NCBI GenBank assembly: GCA_015523565.1
Contig: WAKA01000121.1
Span: 1 to 32,965 of the forward strand
Direction: 5' to 3'
Length of the DNA: 32,965 bases
From: Candidatus Heimdallarchaeota archaeon
GTDB lineage: Archaea; Asgardarchaeota; Heimdallarchaeia; Heimdallarchaeales; Kariarchaeaceae
Under the pieces are notes generated by a model, which had not been told where the DNA came from, searched no databases, and saw only the letters and a list, made by a program, of their open reading frames with translations. Below are positions 22,706 through 30,186 of this stretch, piece after piece (positions within the stretch are counted from its first letter, which is position 1; every line of letters starts with the position of its first letter). Made by a program: the position numbers and the translations under genes.

Positions 22706-23434
22706 ATGGAAACAAAAGGAAAAGTCAAACCCAAACTGCAACTTGCCAAAATCATTGCAGACAAAAGAGAGACAAGGGATACCAGAACATTGAGATTGAA
22801 GCTATCAGACCCATTTGACTGGAGACCTGGGCAATTTATCATGGTTAAGGCAGAAATCAATGGTCAAACAGTAAGCAGGGCTTATTCAATATCCTCATCC
22901 CCCACAAGAAAAGATTATCTGGAAATTACCGTAAAACAAACGGAAAATCCAACCATGAGCAAATACTTGAATGAAATTCCAGTAGGATACATGCTTGCCG
23001 TAAAGGGACCCTATGGAAAATTCATTTGGGATGAGACAGTATCTGACAAGCTTTTTTGTCTCGCAGCAGGAAGTGGAATCACCCCATTTCGGGCTTTTAT
23101 GCAGTATATTATCGATAAGGATTTGGATACCAAATTCAAGCTTCTCTATTCATCTCGATATGGTGATGATGTCATATTTGAAAAAGAACTTAGGGAACTT
23201 TCATCCCAAATGAAAAATGCCCATTATGAACTTTCCATTACAAGGGACAAAAAAGGATTGGACTATGTAAGGGAAGGTCGTATCAATAAGGAATATCTCC
23301 AAGAACAACTTAAGGGATTTGAAGATGCACCAGTCTATATTTGTGGATCACCTTCATTCATAAAAGGCATGATCGACAATTTGCTTGAATTAGGCATTCC
23401 AAGGGATAGAATCAAAAGAGAACAATGGGGATAA
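22706..23434 (+). CDS. Ferredoxin reductase-like FAD/NAD(P) oxidoreductase
   Basis: This 242-residue flavoprotein of the ferredoxin-NADP reductase fold contains no iron-sulfur domain. The FAD-binding barrel shows the RAYSISSSP motif (RxYS), and GPYGKF binds the diphosphate. The NAD(P) domain begins with LAAGSGITPFRAF and ends with the YICGSP block and EQWG at the C-terminus. Such proteins pass electrons between NAD(P)H and a ferredoxin, flavodoxin or oxygenase; the partner is not encoded alongside. The ATG at 22706 directly follows the stop of the TerB-like gene, and GAGGAG at 22691-22696, nine bases upstream, is a good ribosome site. With CcdA, TlpA and HxlR nearby, a redox role fits. Confidence 0.87.
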   Translation: METKGKVKPKLQLAKIIADKRETRDTRTLRLKLSDPFDWRPGQFIMVKAEINGQTVSRAYSISSSPTRKDYLEITVKQTENPTMSKYLNEIPVGYMLAVKGPYGKFIWDETVSDKLFCLAAGSGITPFRAFMQYIIDKDLDTKFKLLYSSRYGDDVIFEKELRELSSQMKNAHYELSITRDKKGLDYVREGRINKEYLQEQLKGFEDAPVYICGSPSFIKGMIDNLLELGIPRDRIKREQWG

Positions 23435-23481
23435 GCATTATTTAAACAAATAGTTAAATATTACGGAAATATATTTTTTAT

Positions 23482-25200
23482 GTGAATTTGCCTTATGAGC
23501 AAATGCTCCTCAAAAAATTGAACATGGGGATGCGCTTCGCAGAGGCAAGTAATAACGAGAATGACAAACAGTTTTTTCTTTGGAAATCCCGTTTTGCATT
23601 CAATTTATCACAACCCAATGAATTGCTTGAATCCATCTTAAGGTATTTGAGCGATATTGATAGCACACATCCAGATTTTTTGGAAGCACATTTATTGAAA
23701 ACCTTAGGCTATGCACTTAATACACAACTTAGAGAATTTGATTGTGCAATCCAAATGATCCATGAGATACCCATTCATCAAGATTCAGATAGGGAATACG
23801 TCAAGGGCTTGAAACTTTTTACTCTCGGTATTCGAGAATTAATTTACGGGAACTTTCCCACTGCGTACAAGTATCTGAAAGAATCCAACTCTACACTAAA
23901 GGACAAAAAACATTTATGGCTTCTTCTAAAGTCTGAAATTAATGCAGGAACCACATCCTTGTACCTTAACAATATATCGGAAGCTTTGGATCATTACAGG
24001 AATGTAATAGATTATGCAAATGCTGTTCAAAATCCAATCATTGAATTCAAGGGTCACTTATATCTTATTTCCACCTTCCTCCAAGTTGGCATGTTGAAAG
24101 AATGTCTCGATCATGACAAGAAATACAACCCCCTAGAGAAATGCAAAACCAAGGATAATGTAGATGAAATCAATTACTATTTTTCCATGAGTCAGTGCAA
24201 TAAATTTTTAGGAAACTTTGAATTAAGCGCCAACCAATTGAAAAAGGCATATGATCTTGCCAAAACGTATGCTGACAAACAGATGCTTCCTCCTATCCTT
24301 TCTGAACTGGCCATGTTTTATTTTGAAAATGGTCAGCTTTCATTGGCATCCAAAATGATAAACATGGCACTCTCATTTTCAGAAAACATTTCAACTGAAT
24401 TGTTATTTATTATAGGATATCGAAAATCGCTGATTGAGCAGGAATTGAAAGGTGAATTCATCATCAATGAAATTGAGAAGAATAGGCTGATCAACTTGTC
24501 ACAAAAACTTTCTTTCGACTTATACTTGCCTGAAACACTTTTTCAAATTGCATTGGTGTTGATGGACCTCAATATTCCTGAATTGGAAAATCATAAGAAA
24601 GAAATTCTTGAGACATATAAGAAAAAGTTTGTGGATGTTGATTTAGGAACCCTTTCTGCAAAACCTAAACTTTTACAGGCAATGTACTGCATTTCGACAC
24701 CTACACTTGAAAATTTGGTCAAGGGGAAAGAAGTTGTAAATCAACTTATTTCAAACAATTACGAGGATATACGGATTGTCAAGTTTTTACATCTCTTGAA
24801 AGTTAGGTATCTTCTGAAAGATTATCAGTTCCAACCCAATGAAAAAACAAAATTGGAAATCCTGAATTTTATTGAAAAAATGAATCAAATTTGCAAAACC
24901 TATTGCTCAAAACAGTTTCAGTTGCATTGGTTTATTTTACTCTCACAGGTTCATTGGTTGTTCATGGACGCAAAATCAAGCATTGCCTTGCTTGACAAGG
25001 CCATTGATTTGGCCAACAAAAATGGGATGAAAGTCCAAGAAAACCTTGCCAGAAAAGAAAAACAAAAATTGCTTGATGAACTTCTCAAATGGGACGAGGT
25101 ATCTGAATCACTTAAAGATGAACTAAAGAAGCACAAGAAAAAATCCTTGGTTCAATATACTGAAAGAGTCTCAAAAATTGTTTCACAACTGTGGGGATAA
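23482..25200 (+). CDS. TPR-like helical repeat protein
   Basis: This 572-residue soluble protein is made of helix pairs typical of tetratricopeptide-like solenoids. Clear examples are EALDHYRNVIDYANAV, GNFELSANQLKKAYDLAKTY with LSELAMFYFENGQLSLASKM, and near the end MDAKSSIALLDKAIDLANKNG. The intervening units are degenerate. The last 45 residues are highly charged helices (ELKKHKKKS), which may form a coiled coil. No DNA-binding or enzymatic domain is attached. The start is a GTG at 23482, and an in-frame ATG at 23503 is the alternative; a TTTAAAC box about 37 bases before the GTG suits either. It probably mediates protein contacts. The partner is unknown, and the flavoprotein gene upstream and dehydrogenase cluster downstream give no clue. 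Confidence 0.65.
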   Translation: MNLPYEQMLLKKLNMGMRFAEASNNENDKQFFLWKSRFAFNLSQPNELLESILRYLSDIDSTHPDFLEAHLLKTLGYALNTQLREFDCAIQMIHEIPIHQDSDREYVKGLKLFTLGIRELIYGNFPTAYKYLKESNSTLKDKKHLWLLLKSEINAGTTSLYLNNISEALDHYRNVIDYANAVQNPIIEFKGHLYLISTFLQVGMLKECLDHDKKYNPLEKCKTKDNVDEINYYFSMSQCNKFLGNFELSANQLKKAYDLAKTYADKQMLPPILSELAMFYFENGQLSLASKMINMALSFSENISTELLFIIGYRKSLIEQELKGEFIINEIEKNRLINLSQKLSFDLYLPETLFQIALVLMDLNIPELENHKKEILETYKKKFVDVDLGTLSAKPKLLQAMYCISTPTLENLVKGKEVVNQLISNNYEDIRIVKFLHLLKVRYLLKDYQFQPNEKTKLEILNFIEKMNQICKTYCSKQFQLHWFILLSQVHWLFMDAKSSIALLDKAIDLANKNGMKVQENLARKEKQKLLDELLKWDEVSESLKDELKKHKKKSLVQYTERVSKIVSQLWG

Positions 25201-25210
25201 GATTGACCCA

Positions 25211-25229
25211 TTTTTTCTAAATTTTTTTT
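25211..25229 (+). terminator. T-rich terminator after the TPR gene
   Basis: Two T-runs of six and eight bases follow the stop at 25200 by ten bases and precede the promoter region of the dehydrogenase operon. Confidence 0.45.
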
Positions 25230-25246
25230 CAGCAATTTCGGAGAAG

Positions 25247-25282
25247 ATATAAACCTATAGTCTATGGAAGCTTGTATAAACC
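25247..25282 (+). promoter_or_regulatory. Tandem TATA boxes of the 2-oxoacid dehydrogenase operon
   Basis: TATAAACCT occurs twice, at 25249-25257 and 25275-25283, 26 bases apart. Either box could direct a transcript for the E1alpha start at 25320. The second would leave a leader of about 18 bases, the first about 44. Confidence 0.45.
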
Positions 25283-25297
25283 TGAGACTATACTCAG
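25282..25297. promoter_or_regulatory. Palindromic operator candidate at the dehydrogenase promoter
   Basis: CTGAG-ACTATA-CTCAG is a 5-bp inverted repeat with a six-base spacer. It abuts the second TATA box and covers the place where transcription from it should begin, a good position for a repressor. Confidence 0.35.
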
Positions 25298-25319
25298 ATT
25301 TTTTTATTGGTGTAAAAAA

Positions 25320-26399
25320 ATGAAAGTTCAACGATTACAAATTCTAGATGATGATGGCAAGTTGCTAAATCCAGACCTTGAACCAAATATTCCAAAAGAA
25401 ACATTGATACGAGCTCTTGAGACAATGGTTCAGGTTAGGTTGCTTGATGAAAAGGGAATCAGATTGCAGAGGCAGGGGAAAGTAACATTCCATATTTTCA
25501 CAAAAGGACAAGAGGCACATGTTGCGGCGGCACTTGCCCTTTCTGATGATGATTGGGTATACCCCGCCTATAGGGAGCATGGAATTGCTCTGTTCAGGGG
25601 ATTTTCACTGGAAGACCTAGTAAATCATTTGTTTGCAAACATTAAGGACAAGGAAAAAGGCAGACGGCTTCCAGGTCTTTTTGGTAGCTTAAAACATAAT
25701 TTTGTAAATCCTTCTGCACCAATAGGCACTCAGATCATTCAAGCGGCAGGAACAGCTTATGCAATGAAAATGCAGAAAGAGGAAAAAGTCACTGCTGTTT
25801 TCTTTGGGGATGGTGCCAGCTCTTCAAACGATTTCCACTCAGGATTGAACTTTGGTGGTGTCACCAAGTCTCCAGTAATATTTATTTGCCAAAACAATCA
25901 GTGGGCAATTTCTGTCCCGTTCAGAAGACAAACTGCCGCAGAGAACATTGTTGATAGGGCAAAAGGATATGGAATAGAGGGCATACAAATAGATGGAAAT
26001 GATTTCTTGGCCTTTTATACAGCAGTCAAACAAGCGAGAGAAAGGGCTTTACGAGGAGAAGGTCCTACACTTATTGAATCAATAACCTATCGTGTGACCC
26101 CCCATACCTCCTCCGACGACCCGAAAGCATACAGGTCTGAAGAAGAGGTCAAAAAATGGGAACAAAAAGATCCAATCAAGAGATTCAAGAATTACTTGAT
26201 TGGCAAGAAATACATTTCTGAAAAAGACTATGAGAAAATGGTGGAAAGAAACAGTGAACTTCTTGATGAACTTATAGATAAAGCAGAAACACTTCCAAAA
26301 CCAGGTCTTTCAACACTTTTCGATGATGTGTTTGAAACCATTCCACCGTACCTGCTGGAAGAAAAAGAAGAACTGTTGGAATTTTATAAGGAGGCATAA
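25320..26399 (+). CDS. pdhA: 2-oxoacid dehydrogenase E1 alpha subunit
   Basis: E1 decarboxylates a 2-oxoacid (pyruvate or branched-chain) on thiamine diphosphate and passes the acyl group to E2. The 359-residue subunit has the TPP motif from GDGASSSN (G163) to CQNNQ (N192-N193), the expected spacing of about 30. Other E1alpha blocks are FHIFTKGQEA, YPAYREHG, the GSLKHNF region, and YRVTPHTSSDDP with the regulatory-loop position. I chose the ATG at 25320 over a TTG at 25272. The protein then begins MKVQRLQILDDDG as in relatives, and the TTG would sit upstream of the second TATA box. The E1beta gene follows four bases after the stop. Pyruvate or branched-chain specificity cannot be fixed by eye. 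Confidence 0.92.
   Translation: MKVQRLQILDDDGKLLNPDLEPNIPKETLIRALETMVQVRLLDEKGIRLQRQGKVTFHIFTKGQEAHVAAALALSDDDWVYPAYREHGIALFRGFSLEDLVNHLFANIKDKEKGRRLPGLFGSLKHNFVNPSAPIGTQIIQAAGTAYAMKMQKEEKVTAVFFGDGASSSNDFHSGLNFGGVTKSPVIFICQNNQWAISVPFRRQTAAENIVDRAKGYGIEGIQIDGNDFLAFYTAVKQARERALRGEGPTLIESITYRVTPHTSSDDPKAYRSEEEVKKWEQKDPIKRFKNYLIGKKYISEKDYEKMVERNSELLDELIDKAETLPKPGLSTLFDDVFETIPPYLLEEKEELLEFYKEA
26388..26394 (+). promoter_or_regulatory. Shine-Dalgarno site fixing the E1 beta start
   Basis: AAGGAGG lies within the last codons of E1alpha, nine bases before the ATG at 26404. It makes this start much more likely than the longer open frame beginning at 26323. Confidence 0.7.
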
Positions 26400-26403
26400 T
26401 GAC

Positions 26404-27381
26404 ATGGTAGAAACAAACATGGTTGGCGCTATAAATATGGCATTGAGGGAAGAAATGGAACGTGATGAAAGTGTCGTCGTTCTAGGAGAGGATGTTGGAA
26501 AAGATGGTGGTGTATTTAAAGTCACAGCTGGCTTGATAGACAAATTTGGTCCTGAGAGAATTCTTGACACTCCCTTGAATGAAAGCGGAATAATAGGTTT
26601 TGCAGTGGGTATGGCATTGAAAGGAATGAGACCTGTCGCTGAAATTCAGTTCATTGACTTCATATGGCCTGCGGCTGACCAAATCATTTCTGAGGCGGCA
26701 AAATTCAGATACAGAAGCGGTGGAGAATTTACGGTACCTATGGTGATTAGATCCCCCTATGGTGGTGGTGTCAAGGGAGCACATTATCATAGCCAATCTC
26801 CAGAATCCATTTTTGCCCATACAGCAGGCATAAAAATTGCTGTTCCAAGCAACCCCTATGAAGCTAAAGGTCTATTGCTTTCTGCAATAAGAGATCCCGA
26901 TCCTGTCCTTTTCATGGAACCGAAACGAATTTACCGTGCATTTACCCAAGAAGTGCCTGAAGGTGAATATACTATTCCATTGGGCGAAGCAGATGTTGTC
27001 AGGGAAGGATCTGATGTCACCTTAGTATCCTATGGCTCAATGTTGCATGTAACGTTGGATGCTGCGCTGATGGCAGAAGAACAGCACGGCATCAGTTGTG
27101 AAGTCATTAATCTTAGATCAATTGTCCCATTGGATATTGAGACAATAGGGAGGTCTGTAACTAAAACTGGACGTTTCATCAGTGTTTCTGAAGCTCCAAG
27201 AACGGCAGGATTTAGTGCTGAATTGTCTGCCTTGGTTGCGGAACGTTGGATAGAATATATGGAATCCCCAATTTTCAGAGTGACAGGATATGACACTCCT
27301 TTCCCAATGATACTTGAAAGCCAATACCTACCAACACCAGAAAGGGTTCTCGCCAAAATTGTCGAGTCTTATAATTACTGA
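26404..27381 (+). CDS. pdhB: 2-oxoacid dehydrogenase E1 beta subunit
   Basis: This is the partner of E1alpha in the thiamine-dependent decarboxylase heterotetramer. The 325-residue protein starts MVETNMVGAINMAL, and the family blocks follow: VVVLGEDVGKDGGVF, DTPLNESGIIGFAVG with the TPP-contacting Glu, IQFIDFIWPAADQI, GGGVKGAHYHSQS with the active-site His, and the C-terminal RVTGYDTPFP. The reading frame stays open back to 26323 inside E1alpha, but the strong ribosome site at 26388-26394 fixes the ATG at 26404. The E2 gene begins ten bases after its stop, so E1alpha, E1beta and E2 form one operon. Confidence 0.93.
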   Translation: MVETNMVGAINMALREEMERDESVVVLGEDVGKDGGVFKVTAGLIDKFGPERILDTPLNESGIIGFAVGMALKGMRPVAEIQFIDFIWPAADQIISEAAKFRYRSGGEFTVPMVIRSPYGGGVKGAHYHSQSPESIFAHTAGIKIAVPSNPYEAKGLLLSAIRDPDPVLFMEPKRIYRAFTQEVPEGEYTIPLGEADVVREGSDVTLVSYGSMLHVTLDAALMAEEQHGISCEVINLRSIVPLDIETIGRSVTKTGRFISVSEAPRTAGFSAELSALVAERWIEYMESPIFRVTGYDTPFPMILESQYLPTPERVLAKIVESYNY

Positions 27382-27391
27382 GGGATTGAAA

Positions 27392-28654
27392 ATGAGCATT
27401 GAAGTGAAATTTGCAGATTTTGGTGAAGGCATTCACGAAGGAGAAATCGAGGAATGGCTTGTAAAAGTGGGTGATACTGTCAAAAGAGGACAAGACATTG
27501 TTGTTATACATACCGAAAAAATGAATGAACCAATTACCTCTCCTGTAAACGGGACTGTTGTAGAAATAAAAAAACAGGAAGGAGAGGAAATCAGGGTTGG
27601 AGATGTGCTTGTCCTTATTGAACCTCTAGAAGGAGAAGCCAAAACACCAAAGGCTGAATCCAAGAAAACAGAGGACCCCTCACTTTTCAAACCATCAGAA
27701 CCCCTTAAATTCAGAAGTTTCAGTCAACAAAAACAAGCACCACCACCTTCACAAACTGGAGCAATTGTCAATGAAAGGGTCTTGGCAGCACCTGCTGTAA
27801 GGCGCAGAGCAAGGGAAGCAGGCATTGACCTCCGTTATGTCAAAGGATCTGGACCTGCTGGAAGAATTACCCGCCAAGATCTAGAACATTATATGAAATC
27901 GGGAGCAAAGGCACCTGCCGCAAAGGTATACGTTTCAGGTGGAGAGGAAAGAATTCCTCTCAAAGGAACCCGAAAAACAATTGCCAAAGCCATGAGAAGA
28001 TCAAAAGACCTTGCCGCACATTACACATACTTTGAAGAAGTGGATATGAGCGCCTTGGATCAAATCCGTGAAAGTCTTAAACCATTATTCCAAGAAAAAG
28101 GCACAAAAGTGACATATGTTGCCCTTGTCATGAAACTACTAGTTCCTGTTCTCAGGAAGTATCCTCTCATGAATTCTTCCTTGGATGATGAAAAGCAGGA
28201 AATCATAATCCATCATGACATAAATATTGGTATTTCTGTAGACACACCAGACGGACTGATTGTACCAGTCGTGAAGAATGTTGACCAAAAAGACATTTGG
28301 ACAATTGCAGCAGAAATACAGGATTTGGCTCAAAGAGCACGAAACGGTCAATTGAAACTTTCAGAGATTACAGGAAGCACATTCACCATTACCTCAATAG
28401 GCAATATAGGTGGAATGATGGCTACACCAATCATCAATTGGCCAAATGTTGCTATCTTGGGATTGATGCGATCAAAACTAAGACCTGTTGTCAGTGAAAT
28501 AGACGGAATCCCAGAGATTGTCATCCGACCAATCATGTACCTTAGTTTATCACTTGATCACAGGGTTGTTGACGGAGCTGTCGGTGCAAGATTCACAAGG
28601 GATCTCATTAGGTACATGGAAAATCCTGGCTTAGTATGGTTGGAAAATCCATGA
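27392..28654 (+). CDS. pdhC: 2-oxoacid dehydrogenase E2 acyltransferase
   Basis: This lipoyl acyltransferase forms the core of the complex and moves the acyl group to coenzyme A. In 420 residues it has one lipoyl domain (1-80; lipoylated K43 in HTEKMNE, where most E2s have E-DKA), an Ala/Pro/Gln-rich hinge, and the E1/E3-binding domain at about 128-168 (APAVRRRAREAG to GRITRQDLEHYM). The catalytic domain runs from about 185, with the active site LDHRVVDG (H390, D394). The open frame extends upstream to 27314 inside E1beta, but the lipoyl domain begins exactly at the ATG at 27392, with GAGG about 10 bases ahead. The presence of E2 means the host needs lipoate or a lipoylation route. Confidence 0.95.
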   Translation: MSIEVKFADFGEGIHEGEIEEWLVKVGDTVKRGQDIVVIHTEKMNEPITSPVNGTVVEIKKQEGEEIRVGDVLVLIEPLEGEAKTPKAESKKTEDPSLFKPSEPLKFRSFSQQKQAPPPSQTGAIVNERVLAAPAVRRRAREAGIDLRYVKGSGPAGRITRQDLEHYMKSGAKAPAAKVYVSGGEERIPLKGTRKTIAKAMRRSKDLAAHYTYFEEVDMSALDQIRESLKPLFQEKGTKVTYVALVMKLLVPVLRKYPLMNSSLDDEKQEIIIHHDINIGISVDTPDGLIVPVVKNVDQKDIWTIAAEIQDLAQRARNGQLKLSEITGSTFTITSIGNIGGMMATPIINWPNVAILGLMRSKLRPVVSEIDGIPEIVIRPIMYLSLSLDHRVVDGAVGARFTRDLIRYMENPGLVWLENP

Positions 28655-28680
28655 GTTAACACAACGTTTCTCCATTATCT

Positions 28681-28688
28681 ATTTAAAA
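28681..28688 (+). promoter_or_regulatory. TATA box of the beta-decarboxylating dehydrogenase
   Basis: ATTTAAAA is centred about 25 bases before the ATG at 28709. This gene can therefore be transcribed independently of the E1-E2 operon and leaderless. Confidence 0.5.
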
Positions 28689-28708
28689 TCTATAAGAATT
28701 TGAATTCA

Positions 28709-29839
28709 ATGAGCAAAGATAGTTACCAAATCGTTGTATTGCCAGGAGACGGGATTGGCAAAGATGTAATGCCTGAAGGATTGAGAGTGCTGAATGAGGT
28801 TGCAGGGAAATATGACTTAAGCTTTGACTTTGACCAATATGAATGTGGAGGTGAATATTACCTGAATACAGGCAAGGAATGGGATGATGGTGCATTTGAC
28901 GCATGCAAGAATGCAGATGCCATTTTATTGGGTGCCGTGGGATGGCCAGGCGCTATGCTCCCTGATGGCAATATTGCAGGGGCAGGAGTAATTTTTGGAT
29001 TGAGATTTGGATTGGATCTTTACGCGAATGTTAGACCCACCAAACTTTATCCTGGAATCAAACATAAGGTACACGGAAAAAACGTCCAAGTATGGGAACC
29101 AGGATTGGTTGATTTGGTTACAGTCCGTGAGAACACTGAAGGCCTGTATTCACCAACCCATGGAAAATTATCAAGAGGAGGGGTTGATGAATTGGCTTTG
29201 GATACAAGAGTCATAACAGACAAAGGTGCACGCAGAGTAATCAAGTATGCTTTCGAATTGTCAATGAGGCGAAACAGGGGTGCCCCGAAAGACAACAGGA
29301 AAAGAGTGACATGTGTCGACAAAAGCAATGTCCTGGAGGGATGTCGTCTTTTCAGGAAAATCTATGACGAAATTGCAGAAACTTATCCTCAAGTTGACAG
29401 AGACTATGCATATATTGACGCATATACCCAATGGTTGATACGTGAACCTGAGTTCTATCAGGTAGTTGTAACTTCCAACATGTTGGGCGATATAGCTTCT
29501 GATTTAAGTTCTGTTTTAGCAGGAAGTCTTGGCATGGCTCCTTCCGGGAATATTGGAGACAAACATGCCTTTTTTGAACCTGTTCATGGATCCGCTCCAA
29601 AACATGCGGGCAAAAACAAGGCAAATCCAATGGCAATGGTGCTTTCCGTTTCAATGATGCTTGACTATTTAGGATACAAGTTTAATGATCAAAGGGCTTT
29701 GGAGGCATCTGTTGCCGTTGAAAATGCAGTTGAAAAAACCATAAAAGACGGTGTCACCCTTACTTATGATCTTGGTGGATCTGCTTCAACAAAAGATGTT
29801 GGTGAAGCCATTGCCAAAAACTTGTCACCAATTAAGTGA
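28709..29839 (+). CDS. Isopropylmalate/tartrate/D-malate dehydrogenase family
   Basis: This NAD(P)-dependent enzyme of the isocitrate/isopropylmalate fold oxidises and decarboxylates a 2-hydroxyacid. The 376-residue protein has VLPGDGIGKDV at the N-terminus, ANVRP and VRENTEGLY with substrate arginines, the DKSNVL lysine block, the metal-binding Asp around MLGDIASD, and the cofactor loop EPVHGSAPKHAGK. GGEYYLNTG and GAVGWP resemble tartrate/D-malate dehydrogenases at least as much as LeuB. If it is a D-malate enzyme, it would produce pyruvate for the neighbouring complex; isopropylmalate or homoisocitrate are alternatives. No leuC/D or other leucine genes adjoin it. The start is ATG 28709, not the TTG at 28700, with a TATA box 25 bases before. 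Confidence 0.82.
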   Translation: MSKDSYQIVVLPGDGIGKDVMPEGLRVLNEVAGKYDLSFDFDQYECGGEYYLNTGKEWDDGAFDACKNADAILLGAVGWPGAMLPDGNIAGAGVIFGLRFGLDLYANVRPTKLYPGIKHKVHGKNVQVWEPGLVDLVTVRENTEGLYSPTHGKLSRGGVDELALDTRVITDKGARRVIKYAFELSMRRNRGAPKDNRKRVTCVDKSNVLEGCRLFRKIYDEIAETYPQVDRDYAYIDAYTQWLIREPEFYQVVVTSNMLGDIASDLSSVLAGSLGMAPSGNIGDKHAFFEPVHGSAPKHAGKNKANPMAMVLSVSMMLDYLGYKFNDQRALEASVAVENAVEKTIKDGVTLTYDLGGSASTKDVGEAIAKNLSPIK

Positions 29840-30046
29840 TCTGACAGCCTCTTCATCCACTGGTTGACCATTTAATTTCGCGGTAATTGTGTTTCCATCA
29901 GACCCAAAGTCAACTTCCAATAGGAAATGATCTTGATTTTCTGAACACCTGTAAATTGTTAGTTTCTCCTCATCCATTTGAATTTCAGAACCACAGGAAG
30001 GACATACGCCCTCATTTAACATCTGTTCAATCAATTCTTTACTCAT
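29825..30046 (-). CDS. Small zinc-ribbon protein
   Basis: This 73-residue protein opens MSKELIEQMLNEGVCPSCGSEIQ. The CPSCG knuckle is a typical zinc-ribbon half. Only one further Cys (YRCSENQDH) and a nearby His can supply the other ligands, so the zinc site may be C-C-C-H. The remainder is a small beta sheet (FLLEVDFGS, ITAKLNG). I start at ATG 30046, which has AGGAGAT six bases upstream and a TATA-like box 26 bases upstream. A TTG at 30061 lies in the same frame but is less likely. It sits opposite to, and overlaps by 15 bases, the dehydrogenase gene that ends at 29839. Its role is unknown. Confidence 0.65.
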   Translation of the reverse strand: MSKELIEQMLNEGVCPSCGSEIQMDEEKLTIYRCSENQDHFLLEVDFGSDGNTITAKLNGQPVDEEAVRSLNW

Positions 30047-30154
30047 TGTATCTCCTATCAATTTTCAAATTATAAATATATCTGATCCCCATTTTTTGAT
30101 TGTTATTTCTGAAATGCAATAAATTTTTTCAGTTTCATGGTGGGATTTCCATAG

Positions 30155-30166
30155 AAATAAATAAAA
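30155..30166 (+). promoter_or_regulatory. TATA box of dihydrolipoamide dehydrogenase
   Basis: AAATAAATAAAA is centred about 27 bases before the ATG at 30187. It argues against the longer frame that begins at 30100. Confidence 0.45.
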
Positions 30167-30186
30167 CTAATTTTGAACTAATTCAA

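Noticed and set aside
26323..26403. Upstream extension of E1 beta
   Set aside because: It overlaps E1alpha; the ribosome site at 26388 and family alignment support the ATG at 26404.
27314..27391. Upstream extension of E2
   Set aside because: It overlaps E1beta; the lipoyl domain begins at the ATG at 27392.
30100..30186. Upstream extension of dihydrolipoamide dehydrogenase
   Set aside because: It starts at a TTG and reads through a TATA box; the FAD-binding strand begins right at 30187.
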